A stretch of 64,000 nucleotides of DNA. It comes from Deltaproteobacteria bacterium (GTDB taxonomy: Bacteria > Desulfobacterota > Desulfuromonadia > Geobacterales > Pseudopelobacteraceae). The translations under genes and the position numbers were made by a program. Where the stretch lies: NCBI GenBank assembly GCA_021781535.1, contig JAJXWO010000001.1, positions 1 to 64,000 of the forward strand. The letters are read 5' to 3'. Below are positions 35,299 through 43,200 of the stretch, piece after piece (positions within the stretch are counted from its first letter, which is position 1; every line of letters starts with the position of its first letter). The notes under the pieces are model-generated. The model ran no database searches and was not told where the DNA came from. It saw only the letters and a program-made list of their open reading frames with translations.

Positions 35299-36690
35299 AT
35301 GGATAATCAGTTACAACAACTGTTTGCAAGAGGATCAGAATTATTGCAGACAGGGAATGCCGCCGGGGCGTTGGTATGTTTTGAGGCGGCACGGGATATC
35401 GACCCATCAAATGTGACGCTGCTTCTGCATGCCGGGGCAGCGTTGCATGATCTGAAGCGTTATGACGAGGCGGTTACCTCTTACAGAAAAGCAATAGAGA
35501 TCGCGCCGGGTGTGGGCGAAATTCATAATAATCTCGGGAATTCCCTGATGGCCCTCGGCCGTTTTGCAGAGGCGGCTGACAGTTTTACAAGAGCATCTGC
35601 GTTTCTTACTTCATCGCCCGTGCCGCTGACTGCGCGAGCCACGGCCCTGCAGGCGCTCGGTGAGGTCGCCGAAGCCGAGACCGATTGCCGTAAGGCTCTA
35701 CTGATCGATCCTTTCTTTGCTGCAGCCCACTGGAATCTCGCCCTGAATCTGCTGCTGCTGGGGCGATACGCTGAAGGGTGGCAGGAGTACGAATGGCGCT
35801 GGCGAAAGCCGGATTTCACCTCCCCATGCCGCCATACGGATGTCCCGCTGTGGGATGGTTCTCCGCTCCATGGTAGCACCATCCTGCTGCATGCCGAGCA
35901 GGGTTTCGGTGACGCTATCCAGTTTGTGCGCTATGCGCCGCTAGTGGCGCAGCGTGGCGGCAGTGTGGTCATAGAATGTCACCCCCAACTCGTACAGCTC
36001 ATGCAAGCTGTGAGAGGGGTTCAAGGCGTTTTCCCATTCGGAGCGCCTCTGCCGCCATTCAGCTGTCAGGCCCCGCTGCTTTCACTCCCCGCTATATTCG
36101 GGACAATACTGCAGAGTGTTCCGTCTCGTTGCCCATATATTGCCATACGCGATGAGTATCGGAAAAAATGGGCGGCGCTCATATCTACTTCGGCGTCCCT
36201 GCGTGTCGGACTTGTCTGGTCCGGCAAGAGTTACCCCGATCCGCTCCGCTCCTGCAGATTGGCAGAGCTTGCTCCTCTGGCACTACCCCATAATGTCACA
36301 TTTTACTCTCTTCAACTGGGAGCTGGATCAGAACAGGCCATATCTCCGCCCTCCGGCATGGCACTGATCGATCTGACGGACCAGATACATGACTTTGCAG
36401 ACACTGCAGCTCTGATTGAGCAGTTGGATCTGGTAATCAGTATTGATACGGCAGTTGCTCACCTGGCCGGGGCGCTGGGGAAACCGGTCTTGCTGATGCT
36501 TCCGTTTGCACCGGACTGGCGTTGGCTGCTTGAACGCAGTGACTCACCCTGGTATCCGACTATGCAGATTTTCCGACAAAAACAGCCTGGAGATTGGAGC
36601 GCCGCTATTATTAATGTGCAGGCCGCAGTTGAAACATTTTCGTTCCGCAATAAAAAATCCTTTGAGATGGCCCCAAAGGATTCGTTTTGA
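35299..36690 (+). CDS. TPR-glycosyltransferase, one-module copy
   Basis: A 463-residue protein: four to five TPR units (about 1-165), the linker EYEWRWRKPDF, then a GT9/GT-B-like domain. Its N half has LLHAEQGFGDAIQFVRYAP; its C half has RVGLVWSGKSYPDPLRSC, LDLVISIDTAVAHLAGALG, DWRWLLERSDSPWYP and QKQPGDW. This family is common next to flagellin genes and probably transfers sugars to protein. It starts 12 bp after ilvA but is functionally tied to the minus-strand cluster whose modules it resembles. Its last codons overlap the flaF-side terminator. Confidence 0.85.
   Translation: MDNQLQQLFARGSELLQTGNAAGALVCFEAARDIDPSNVTLLLHAGAALHDLKRYDEAVTSYRKAIEIAPGVGEIHNNLGNSLMALGRFAEAADSFTRASAFLTSSPVPLTARATALQALGEVAEAETDCRKALLIDPFFAAAHWNLALNLLLLGRYAEGWQEYEWRWRKPDFTSPCRHTDVPLWDGSPLHGSTILLHAEQGFGDAIQFVRYAPLVAQRGGSVVIECHPQLVQLMQAVRGVQGVFPFGAPLPPFSCQAPLLSLPAIFGTILQSVPSRCPYIAIRDEYRKKWAALISTSASLRVGLVWSGKSYPDPLRSCRLAELAPLALPHNVTFYSLQLGAGSEQAISPPSGMALIDLTDQIHDFADTAALIEQLDLVISIDTAVAHLAGALGKPVLLMLPFAPDWRWLLERSDSPWYPTMQIFRQKQPGDWSAAIINVQAAVETFSFRNKKSFEMAPKDSF
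36652..36682 (-). terminator. Terminator of the flagellin-flbT-flaF operon, inside the convergent gene's 3' end
   Basis: AATCCTTTG (36656-36664) pairs with CAAAGGATT (36674-36682); on the minus strand the stem runs into a T tract (A run at 36652-36657). It lies within the last codons of the plus-strand TPR-glycosyltransferase. Confidence 0.75.
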
Positions 36691-36713
36691 AAATGAAGCG
36701 ATAAGATTTTGAT

Positions 36714-37094
36714 CTATTGAGCCGAATTTGTTCTCAAGCCTGCGGCGATGTTGAAATCGATATCTATAACGATACCCAGCTTCTCCGGGTCGGGGAAAGC
36801 CAGTACCTCGAACAAACGCTTGTCGATGAAGATGCTAAGATTAAGAATATCTTCACGCAGATTTTTGGGAAGAGGGTTTTCCGGGTCAGACAGCTCCGCT
36901 TGAAAAAAGCTCCAGATCTTTTGATTAAACTTAACCGCTTCCAGCAGCTTCTGGTCACGATCGGGAGCGCCCCAGTTCTCTTTGACACTTTTCAGCATAA
37001 GACCCGCTCTGGAAAGAACCGAAGCCTCAAGCTCCCGTCCGCTCAAACTTTCCTTCTGGATTGCTGTATAGGCATTAACCGAGTTTTGTTGCAT
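36714..37094 (-). CDS. flaF: Flagellar biosynthesis regulator FlaF
   Basis: A 126-residue protein with the FlaF pattern: NAYTAIQKESLSGRELEASV at the N terminus, then KLLEAVKFNQKIWSFFQAEL, and FIDKRLFEVLAFPDPEKLG at the C terminus. In alphaproteobacteria FlaF is needed for flagellin synthesis or secretion and works against FlbT. It overlaps flbT by 20 bp, so translation is coupled. Confidence 0.9.
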   Translation of the reverse strand: MQQNSVNAYTAIQKESLSGRELEASVLSRAGLMLKSVKENWGAPDRDQKLLEAVKFNQKIWSFFQAELSDPENPLPKNLREDILNLSIFIDKRLFEVLAFPDPEKLGIVIDIDFNIAAGLRTNSAQ

Positions 37095-37473
37095 TGCTAA
37101 TTAGCTCCTCTTCGTAGGAAATCAGTTTTTTTGCTATTTTCAGAGCAGGATAAAACTTGGAATCGAGAATATACGCGCTTATCTGGGAAATCAAGTCATT
37201 TGTACTCGGAGCGGCGGCGAGGATATCCCGAGCCAAATCCCAGTACACCTGAGCAAGTTCCGAAGTCAAGCCAGCGCCAATGTACATCAATTGGACAGCC
37301 AGATAGATTTTTTTGCACGGGGTAGTTGCTTCAACTTCGGCCAGAATGTCTTTCTGCCTAAGAAGCGGCACCTGATTTTCTATCTGCAAATGAGCAACCG
37401 TATGACCGTTCTTGATCACTGCACCGGCCAAAATAACCCGTTCTCCCGGTTTCAATGTCAGCACCAAAGACAT
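37075..37473 (-). CDS. flbT: Flagellar biosynthesis repressor FlbT
   Basis: A 132-residue protein with the FlbT pattern: LTLKPGERVILAGAVIKNG near the N terminus, LLRQKDILAEVEATTPCKKI, and AVQLMYIG. In Caulobacter FlbT binds the flagellin mRNA leader and represses its translation until the hook is built. Here it sits two genes after the flagellin, and starts 3 bp after the hypothetical protein upstream. Confidence 0.92.
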   Translation of the reverse strand: MSLVLTLKPGERVILAGAVIKNGHTVAHLQIENQVPLLRQKDILAEVEATTPCKKIYLAVQLMYIGAGLTSELAQVYWDLARDILAAAPSTNDLISQISAYILDSKFYPALKIAKKLISYEEELISNATKLG

Positions 37474-37475
37474 GT

Positions 37476-38111
37476 CTAGGTCCCCAACACTGAATTGGTC
37501 ATGGTTTCCTGCACCAAGCTTATTTGACTGGAAATGGCATCAAGCTGTTTTGCTGCGGCGTTAACATGAGAATGAATCGCATCCTGGGGCAGGGAGGGAG
37601 CCTGTATGGTACCATCTTGGCCGCTAACCAGATTTTCCCACATATGTTTAATTTTCCCATACAGAGGGGGAGGAGGAGCCGGTATCATCATGCTTTGAAG
37701 CTGATTTCTCAGCGACGAGTAGTTCATTAACTGTTCCATTCGCCCCCTGTCTTCAACAGGATACGGGGGGTAATTCTTTACAACCACATCCAACGTAGTC
37801 TTCATCTTTTCTGTGATGGTATTGGCTGCAGTAAGCCCGGCACTTGTCTGGCGAAGATTAGAAGCCAGCGCGTTTAGGATATCGGAAGTATTGCCGATCC
37901 TCTTCAATGTATCGACCGTATTTTGTGGCAGATCCACTTTGATTGATACAGTATCTCCCCCAACTGCTTGGACAACCTCTGCCGTGTTGCCTTTACCGGC
38001 GTTCAGCAGCTGTGACGACGATTTTGGAACCAAGGCCTGCTGGGCACCGGCCTGTTGTAATTGAGTCGCCGCCGTAACAGCCAGTCGTTGATCGTTACCA
38101 TCTATTATCAT
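37476..38111 (-). CDS. Hypothetical protein between flagellin and flbT
   Basis: A 211-residue protein with no signal peptide or membrane helix. The N terminus is Gln/Ala-rich (AATQLQQAGAQQ); the middle has VSIKVDLPQNTVDTLKRIG; the C-terminal third is helical (HVNAAAKQLDAISSQISLVQ). I do not recognise a family. Its place inside fliC-flbT-flaF suggests a flagellin-related role such as a chaperone or assembly factor. Confidence 0.75.
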   Translation of the reverse strand: MIIDGNDQRLAVTAATQLQQAGAQQALVPKSSSQLLNAGKGNTAEVVQAVGGDTVSIKVDLPQNTVDTLKRIGNTSDILNALASNLRQTSAGLTAANTITEKMKTTLDVVVKNYPPYPVEDRGRMEQLMNYSSLRNQLQSMMIPAPPPPLYGKIKHMWENLVSGQDGTIQAPSLPQDAIHSHVNAAAKQLDAISSQISLVQETMTNSVLGT

Positions 38112-38143
38112 AATCAGTACCCCCTGAAGCTGAAATACGCAAA

Positions 38144-38167
38144 CGGGGAGAGGTTTCCCTCTCCCCG
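38144..38167 (-). terminator. Hairpin after flagellin (terminator or attenuator)
   Basis: A 10-bp stem CGGGGAGAGG/CCTCTCCCCG with a 4-nt loop, with only a short T run after it on the minus strand. It may end most flagellin transcripts or protect the 3' end while letting some transcription into flbT-flaF. Confidence 0.6.
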
Positions 38168-38201
38168 CTCAGGTGTAATGTTTCGCCTTCTTCAGTTAAT
38201 C

Positions 38202-39014
38202 CTAGAAGAGTTTCAGGACGGACTGAGCTGCCTGCGAAGAGAGGCTCAGGGCGGTGGTGCCCAGAGACTGGCGGGTCTGCAGTGCCAGCATGTTGGCGCC
38301 TTCCTGGTTCATATCGGCCAGGGTCAGGTTATCAGCACCGGTCTGAAGGGTGTTGATCATGCTGTTAGTGAAGTCCTGACGAGTGGTGATAATGGACAGG
38401 TTACTGGCCAGGGTGGATGACTGGGTACGCAGTGACGTCAGGGCGGTGTCCATGGAAGTCAGTGCAGAGGTTGCCCCAGCAGCAGAACTAATATTAGCAG
38501 TACTGATCGACAACGAAGTTGCGTCTGCTTTAAACCCGTTGATTGTCAGATTAGAATCACCGGTTTTCTGGCTAAACTCGATCGAGAGGGTGCCAGCTGT
38601 CAACAGATTGGTGCCGCGGTAGGTTGAGTCGCTGGCTAGTGTCGTAATCTGGCTGGTAATCGCCAAAAACTGGGTTTGATACGTTGCTTGCTGCAGAGTA
38701 TCATTGGTGGCAGCGGAAGCGCTGGCAAGACCTTTGGCGGACTGGATCAGGGCAGTAATAGCCGAGATGCCGCTATTGGCGGCCTGGATGGTCTGAACCG
38801 CTTCGCTCATGCCGTCTTTGCGGTCATTGAGGTCACTGGCACGGTTGGTTGCTGCCTGGGCAGCAAAGAAGTTGGTCGGGTTATCAAGTGCCGAGTTGAC
38901 TTTCTTGCCACTGCTCAGACGATTCTGGGTTGTAGTAACTTGTGAAGCTGTTGACTGGAGAGCAAGGAGGTTGTTCCTCATGCCTGCGGTAAGGGAGATA
39001 TCTGAGATTGCCAT
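38202..39014 (-). CDS. fliC: Flagellin (short, alphaproteobacterial-like)
   Basis: A 270-residue flagellin. The D0/D1 N domain (MAISDISLTAGMRNNLLALQ, then NRLSSGKKVNSALDNPTNFF) and C domain (TLQTGADNLTLADMNQEGAN, ending SSQAAQSVLKLF) are intact; the variable middle is short and rich in Ser/Thr (about 135-200), offering many O-glycosylation sites. Length and N terminus resemble flagellins that travel with FlbT/FlaF. AAAGGAG precedes the ATG and a sigma-28-type promoter lies at 39078-39104. Confidence 0.95.
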   Translation of the reverse strand: MAISDISLTAGMRNNLLALQSTASQVTTTQNRLSSGKKVNSALDNPTNFFAAQAATNRASDLNDRKDGMSEAVQTIQAANSGISAITALIQSAKGLASASAATNDTLQQATYQTQFLAITSQITTLASDSTYRGTNLLTAGTLSIEFSQKTGDSNLTINGFKADATSLSISTANISSAAGATSALTSMDTALTSLRTQSSTLASNLSIITTRQDFTNSMINTLQTGADNLTLADMNQEGANMLALQTRQSLGTTALSLSSQAAQSVLKLF

Positions 39015-39037
39015 GGTGGTGCTCCTTTCTGGGGTGT

Positions 39038-39068
39038 ACCGGTTTTATTCCGGTTGCGCTTTCTGCGC
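39038..39068 (-). promoter_or_regulatory. Two stem-loops in the flagellin mRNA leader
   Basis: On the minus strand the short leader holds GCGC-agaaa-GCGC (39068-39056) and ACCGG-N7-CCGGT (39054-39038), then the ribosome site and ATG. Such structure just upstream of the ribosome site is a candidate FlbT target; that role is inferred. Confidence 0.5.
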
Positions 39069-39077
39069 TTAGTATTG

Positions 39078-39104
39078 ATATCGTCTCTGCAGAAAAATAC
39101 TTTA
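39078..39104 (-). promoter_or_regulatory. Sigma-28 (FliA) promoter of flagellin
   Basis: Minus strand: TAAAGTAT (39104-39097), an 11-bp spacer, then GACGATAT (39085-39078). This matches TAAAGTTT-N11-GCCGATAA at 7/8 and 6/8 positions, with correct spacing. The expected start site is near 39071, giving a leader of about 57 nt. Confidence 0.75.
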
Positions 39105-39113
39105 GTAAAAATA

Positions 39114-42100
39114 TTATATTTTTTCTTGCACCGCATCCAGCCTGCTTTTCCACGCATCTGCACGTTGCTGTTGCGGCATCAGATAAGGTATTTCAGCCGG
39201 TATATTCTTAACTGCCGTGGAGAACAGCCCCGGTAGAGAGAGCAATGAAACCTGAAGGTCACAGACCGGCAGTAGTTCGCCATGCGCTACGATCTGACTG
39301 ACGCAGCGGATTGAGGCTATCAATGTCGCCATGGGGGGCTGGCAGCTTACGATTACCCGGTACCCGGCTTCGGCAAGCAATGGTAGAAAGCGGGAAAATT
39401 GGATTGTATCGCCGTAACCCTGCTCACAGTGTACCAGAACCGTTGAACCGGCAGGATGTGTACCCAGTGTGTTCCTATGCAACATCGGCCATGGTGGAAG
39501 CACGTCCGGAGAAAGGCGTTTCAATCGCCATTCCAAATGTCCCCATGCTTCGGAATAGTTTTCTATTGCCAATAGCGAATATGCCAGATTCAAGTGTCCG
39601 GCTACATGTTCAGGATCAAGTTCCAGAACGTGCCGAAAGACGTCTGCAGCTTCCAGATCTCTGCCAAGCAGCGACAGGGCAGCACCGACATCAAGATGAT
39701 CATCGGGAGTAGCGCCACTCCGGTTCACCTTATAAAGCTTGTTTTTCAGAAGCTGCTCCAGCCTGGAACGTTCCTCGGAAACATGAAGATCCGGCTCAGC
39801 CTGGTTTAGTTTGGGATTGTATACATGACCGCCAAAGCGCCTGGAGAGCCGGTCGGTCACCTCACGGATAACGGAATCCCAATCTTCGAAATCCGGTTGT
39901 CGGAATATCTCGACCTCAGGATACCAGAGGCTGTACTTTCGCCCCGGTGACCAGCGCCAGTCAGCCACATGGGACAGGAGTACCCAGGTTGGTCGACCGG
40001 TAGCAGCCGCGAGGTGCGCAATCGACGTATCGATGGATATGATCAGGTCGAGATTGGCCATCAAAGCGGCAGTATCTTCAAAATCCCGAATATGACTGGT
40101 GAGATCAATCACTTTTTTATCATATACTTCGGTAGCGTCCATCTGCAGATTCACAAAGATAATACCCTTTAAATCAAAAAGCGGCGCAAGCGCTGTGAAG
40201 GGACAGCTCCGTTTGCAATTAAGAGGATTGTCCTGCCGTCCTGACCAGGCAACGCCGACTCGAAACTCGGGATGGACAGGCATTACATCAATGTCATTCA
40301 CACGGCGGCGTAACGCAGTTGCAACCGTATCCATCAGCGCAGGCCAGTCCCCCGGTGATGGCTGCCTGAAAAGTCTCATGCCCGGATACCAAGGGCTATC
40401 CTCACGCTGGCACAACCATCGCCATTCGGCAACGTACGGCAGCACAACCCACGTTTGCACGCCGAGTGCCCCCGCCAGATGAGCAGTAACGGTATCGATG
40501 GTAATAACCAGGTCAAGATTTGCCATGAAGGCTGCAGTATCGGCAAAATCATTGATTTGATGCGTAAGATCAATAAGCTCACAATCAGAACTGAACTCTT
40601 TGAGCTGTTCCGCTCCCATCCCGACCTGCAGCGCATAGAATTCAACGCCGGGAACAGCCCACAAGGGCGCAAACATTTGTAATGGGCAGGAGCGTTTGCG
40701 GTTCAGCACCTGACTCTGTTTTGCAAACCAGACCAACCCCACCCGATATTTAGTGGATGGCCCCAGACGGCGGTGCCAGGCCTCAACATCGGCTGGCTCA
40801 GCGACAAGATAAGGTACCTGTGACGGAATAGTCTCAGGTGTTGTACCGAATACAAGAGGAAGAGACAGCATCGGCAGGTGGCAGTCAAAAAAGGGGAGAT
40901 CATTGCCAGCCACCACTACCTCGGCAACGCCGGAGATGGAATGTAGCAGCCGCTTCAATGCCGACACCTGACATTCAACAATGACCCGGCCGCCGCGTTG
41001 GACCACCAAAGGGACGTAGCGCGCAAACTGAATGGTATCGCCAAAGCCCTGCTCGGCATGTAACAGAATCGTCTTGCCATTCAGCGGGGAGCCATCCCAG
41101 CGAGGCTGTTCAAATCCGCGTTCCGGCACCGGGTTTGATTTTTTAAAGCGCCACTCTGATTCCCACCAGCCATCCAGATAGTTGCCGGCGGCAAGAAGTG
41201 CCATGGACAAATTCCAATGCCCCTCTGCATAGTCAGGTTGTATCTCAATTAAGTGATGAAGTACGGCAGATGCATCTTCAAGCTTCCCCTGCGCTATCAG
41301 TGCCACTCCCAGGTTATTCAGAACCGTTGCCCGTTCCGGTTCCAATGCCAATGCTTTACGATAGAGCCGTTCTGCATTATCAGGCTGTTCAATACATTGA
41401 TAGACATCCCCCAGCATATTTAACACTGTAACACGGTGCGGCTCCAAGGCCAGCGCCTGCTGGTAGGCGGTTATCGCCTCAGGATAGCGTTCTTCAGCCT
41501 GATGGATTTCACCCACCCCCTGAAAGGCATCAACAGATGACGGATCAATCTCCAAAGCGGTCCGGAAATGCATAAAGGCCGCACTAAAATCATGCTGAGT
41601 CTTGCAGATTTCGCCGAGTGCAAGGTGCGCCGGAGCGAAACCGGCCACCAGTTCAAGAGCATGTTCAAAGCAGCGCTGTGCATGGCCCTGTTTGCCCAGC
41701 GAAATATAGGCATTACCCATATTGTGCACGGCCTGCATGTAGTCCGGCTTGAGCAACAATGCTCGCCGGTAACAGTCAATTGCCTCATCATGGTGCCCCA
41801 ACGCATCAAGCGCAACCCCATGGTTGCAATGGACCTCGGCATCATCCGGCTTCTGCGTAGCAGCCGCTGCAAATAGACGTTCCGCCTCAGCAATATTACC
41901 CGCTCTGAGCAGATCAATGCCTGAGCGGCAGCTGAAACCGCGACCGTCAAGCAGCTGTGCTAATTCTTTCTGCACGGCGCTCATAACCCCAGCCCAATCA
42001 CCGGGAGATGATTGCCGAAAAAGCCGCATGGAAGGATACCAAGGGGTATCTTCACGATCCAGCAGCCAGCGCCATTCCGAAATATATGGAAGCAATGCCC

Positions 42101-43199
42101 AGACCGGCTTGCCAAGAGCACCTGAAAGGTGGGCCACAGCCGTATCCACACAAATAACTAGATCAAGATTGGTGATCAAGGCAGCTGTATCGGAAAAATC
42201 ATGAATACGATTGGTGAGATTAATTACCTTCATAGTACCCGGCAGGCTTGAGATTTGATCTGAGCCGTATCCAAGTTGCAGGCTATAGAAGGTTACCTCC
42301 GCCAGACCGGCAATGGGCATAAAATCGGTTAACGGGCATGAGCGGTTATGATCGTCAATGTGAGCAGGAGTTCCCTGCCAGGCTAGGCCAATGCGCAATT
42401 TCCCATCAGCAGGCAACATCTGCTGCCACTTATTGACCTTAATCAAGTCCGGTGAGAGGTAAGGAACATTGGCGGGAATTGTGTCAAGAGTCGCTCTCAG
42501 TATATAGGGTAGACTCTGAGCTGGGGCATGCACGTCAAAATCGGGTAATTTTCCTTCTCGATCTATAGCTTGACTGACCCCAGGAGCAGTAGTGAGAAGC
42601 GATACCAATTCAGGTAACACACTGACAATCACACGCCCCCCCGTTGCAGCAGCCTGCGATGCATAACGCACGAACTGGATCATGTCGCCCCGTCCCTGCT
42701 CCATGTGGATCAACAGGGTTTTGCCGGTCAGTGGAGAACCGTCCCATTGTGGACGGCCTAACTCAGGCATTTTAGAGGTGAATCCTTGGGACTTCCAGCG
42801 CCACTCATATTCCTGCCAGCCGTTCTCAAAATCACCTTGTTGCAGCAATAGCATCCCCAACAGCCAATGGGCATTGGCGTGCTCCGGATCGTATTGTAGC
42901 GTCGCTCGGGCAGAATCCGCAGCATCCGCATAAAGTCCGAGCCGCAAACAGGCGTTGGCTAGATTGTAGTGGGCCTTTACAAAGCCTGGATCAAACGCAA
43001 TCGCGGCACGATAATGCTTAATAGCCTCCTGAAAACGCCCCTGGAGTTGCAAAACTACACCAAGGCTGTGCTGCGGGTCAGGCAGATCATAGTGCTGATC
43101 GACAATTTGCCGAAAACATCGCTCCGCCCCAATGAGATCACCTTCTTCTTTGAGACGAGCTCCCCGGTAGTACCAGGTTTCAATATCCGGATTTTCCAT
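39114..43199 (-). CDS. Giant tandem TPR-glycosyltransferase with split terminal module
   Basis: A 1361-residue protein. The ATG at 43199 follows the upstream stop by one base. Module 1: TPRs 1-125, GT N half 126-255 (MEQGRGDMIQFVRYA), C half 265-420 (LDLVICVDTAVAHLSG). Module 2: TPRs 425-670, N half 671-805 (AEQGFGDTIQFARYV), C half 815-970. Then a C half alone at 977-1125 (LDLIISIDTSIAHLAAATG, WRW, LWYP). Then TPRs and an N half alone at 1140-1350 (CEQGYGDTIQFSRFLP), where the protein stops. Each full module is the GT9/GT-B-like type. It probably glycosylates flagellin, encoded next on the same strand. Confidence 0.88.
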   Translation of the reverse strand: MENPDIETWYYRGARLKEEGDLIGAERCFRQIVDQHYDLPDPQHSLGVVLQLQGRFQEAIKHYRAAIAFDPGFVKAHYNLANACLRLGLYADAADSARATLQYDPEHANAHWLLGMLLLQQGDFENGWQEYEWRWKSQGFTSKMPELGRPQWDGSPLTGKTLLIHMEQGRGDMIQFVRYASQAAATGGRVIVSVLPELVSLLTTAPGVSQAIDREGKLPDFDVHAPAQSLPYILRATLDTIPANVPYLSPDLIKVNKWQQMLPADGKLRIGLAWQGTPAHIDDHNRSCPLTDFMPIAGLAEVTFYSLQLGYGSDQISSLPGTMKVINLTNRIHDFSDTAALITNLDLVICVDTAVAHLSGALGKPVWALLPYISEWRWLLDREDTPWYPSMRLFRQSSPGDWAGVMSAVQKELAQLLDGRGFSCRSGIDLLRAGNIAEAERLFAAAATQKPDDAEVHCNHGVALDALGHHDEAIDCYRRALLLKPDYMQAVHNMGNAYISLGKQGHAQRCFEHALELVAGFAPAHLALGEICKTQHDFSAAFMHFRTALEIDPSSVDAFQGVGEIHQAEERYPEAITAYQQALALEPHRVTVLNMLGDVYQCIEQPDNAERLYRKALALEPERATVLNNLGVALIAQGKLEDASAVLHHLIEIQPDYAEGHWNLSMALLAAGNYLDGWWESEWRFKKSNPVPERGFEQPRWDGSPLNGKTILLHAEQGFGDTIQFARYVPLVVQRGGRVIVECQVSALKRLLHSISGVAEVVVAGNDLPFFDCHLPMLSLPLVFGTTPETIPSQVPYLVAEPADVEAWHRRLGPSTKYRVGLVWFAKQSQVLNRKRSCPLQMFAPLWAVPGVEFYALQVGMGAEQLKEFSSDCELIDLTHQINDFADTAAFMANLDLVITIDTVTAHLAGALGVQTWVVLPYVAEWRWLCQREDSPWYPGMRLFRQPSPGDWPALMDTVATALRRRVNDIDVMPVHPEFRVGVAWSGRQDNPLNCKRSCPFTALAPLFDLKGIIFVNLQMDATEVYDKKVIDLTSHIRDFEDTAALMANLDLIISIDTSIAHLAAATGRPTWVLLSHVADWRWSPGRKYSLWYPEVEIFRQPDFEDWDSVIREVTDRLSRRFGGHVYNPKLNQAEPDLHVSEERSRLEQLLKNKLYKVNRSGATPDDHLDVGAALSLLGRDLEAADVFRHVLELDPEHVAGHLNLAYSLLAIENYSEAWGHLEWRLKRLSPDVLPPWPMLHRNTLGTHPAGSTVLVHCEQGYGDTIQFSRFLPLLAEAGYRVIVSCQPPMATLIASIRCVSQIVAHGELLPVCDLQVSLLSLPGLFSTAVKNIPAEIPYLMPQQQRADAWKSRLDAVQEKI

Positions 43200-43200
43200 A

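Noticed and set aside
35299-36690. TPR-GT gene as an O-GlcNAc transferase (GT41)
   Set aside because: It shares the TPR plus GT-B plan, but its motifs (EQGFGDAIQF, DTAVAHLAGALG, WRW) are GT9-like and not those of OGT.
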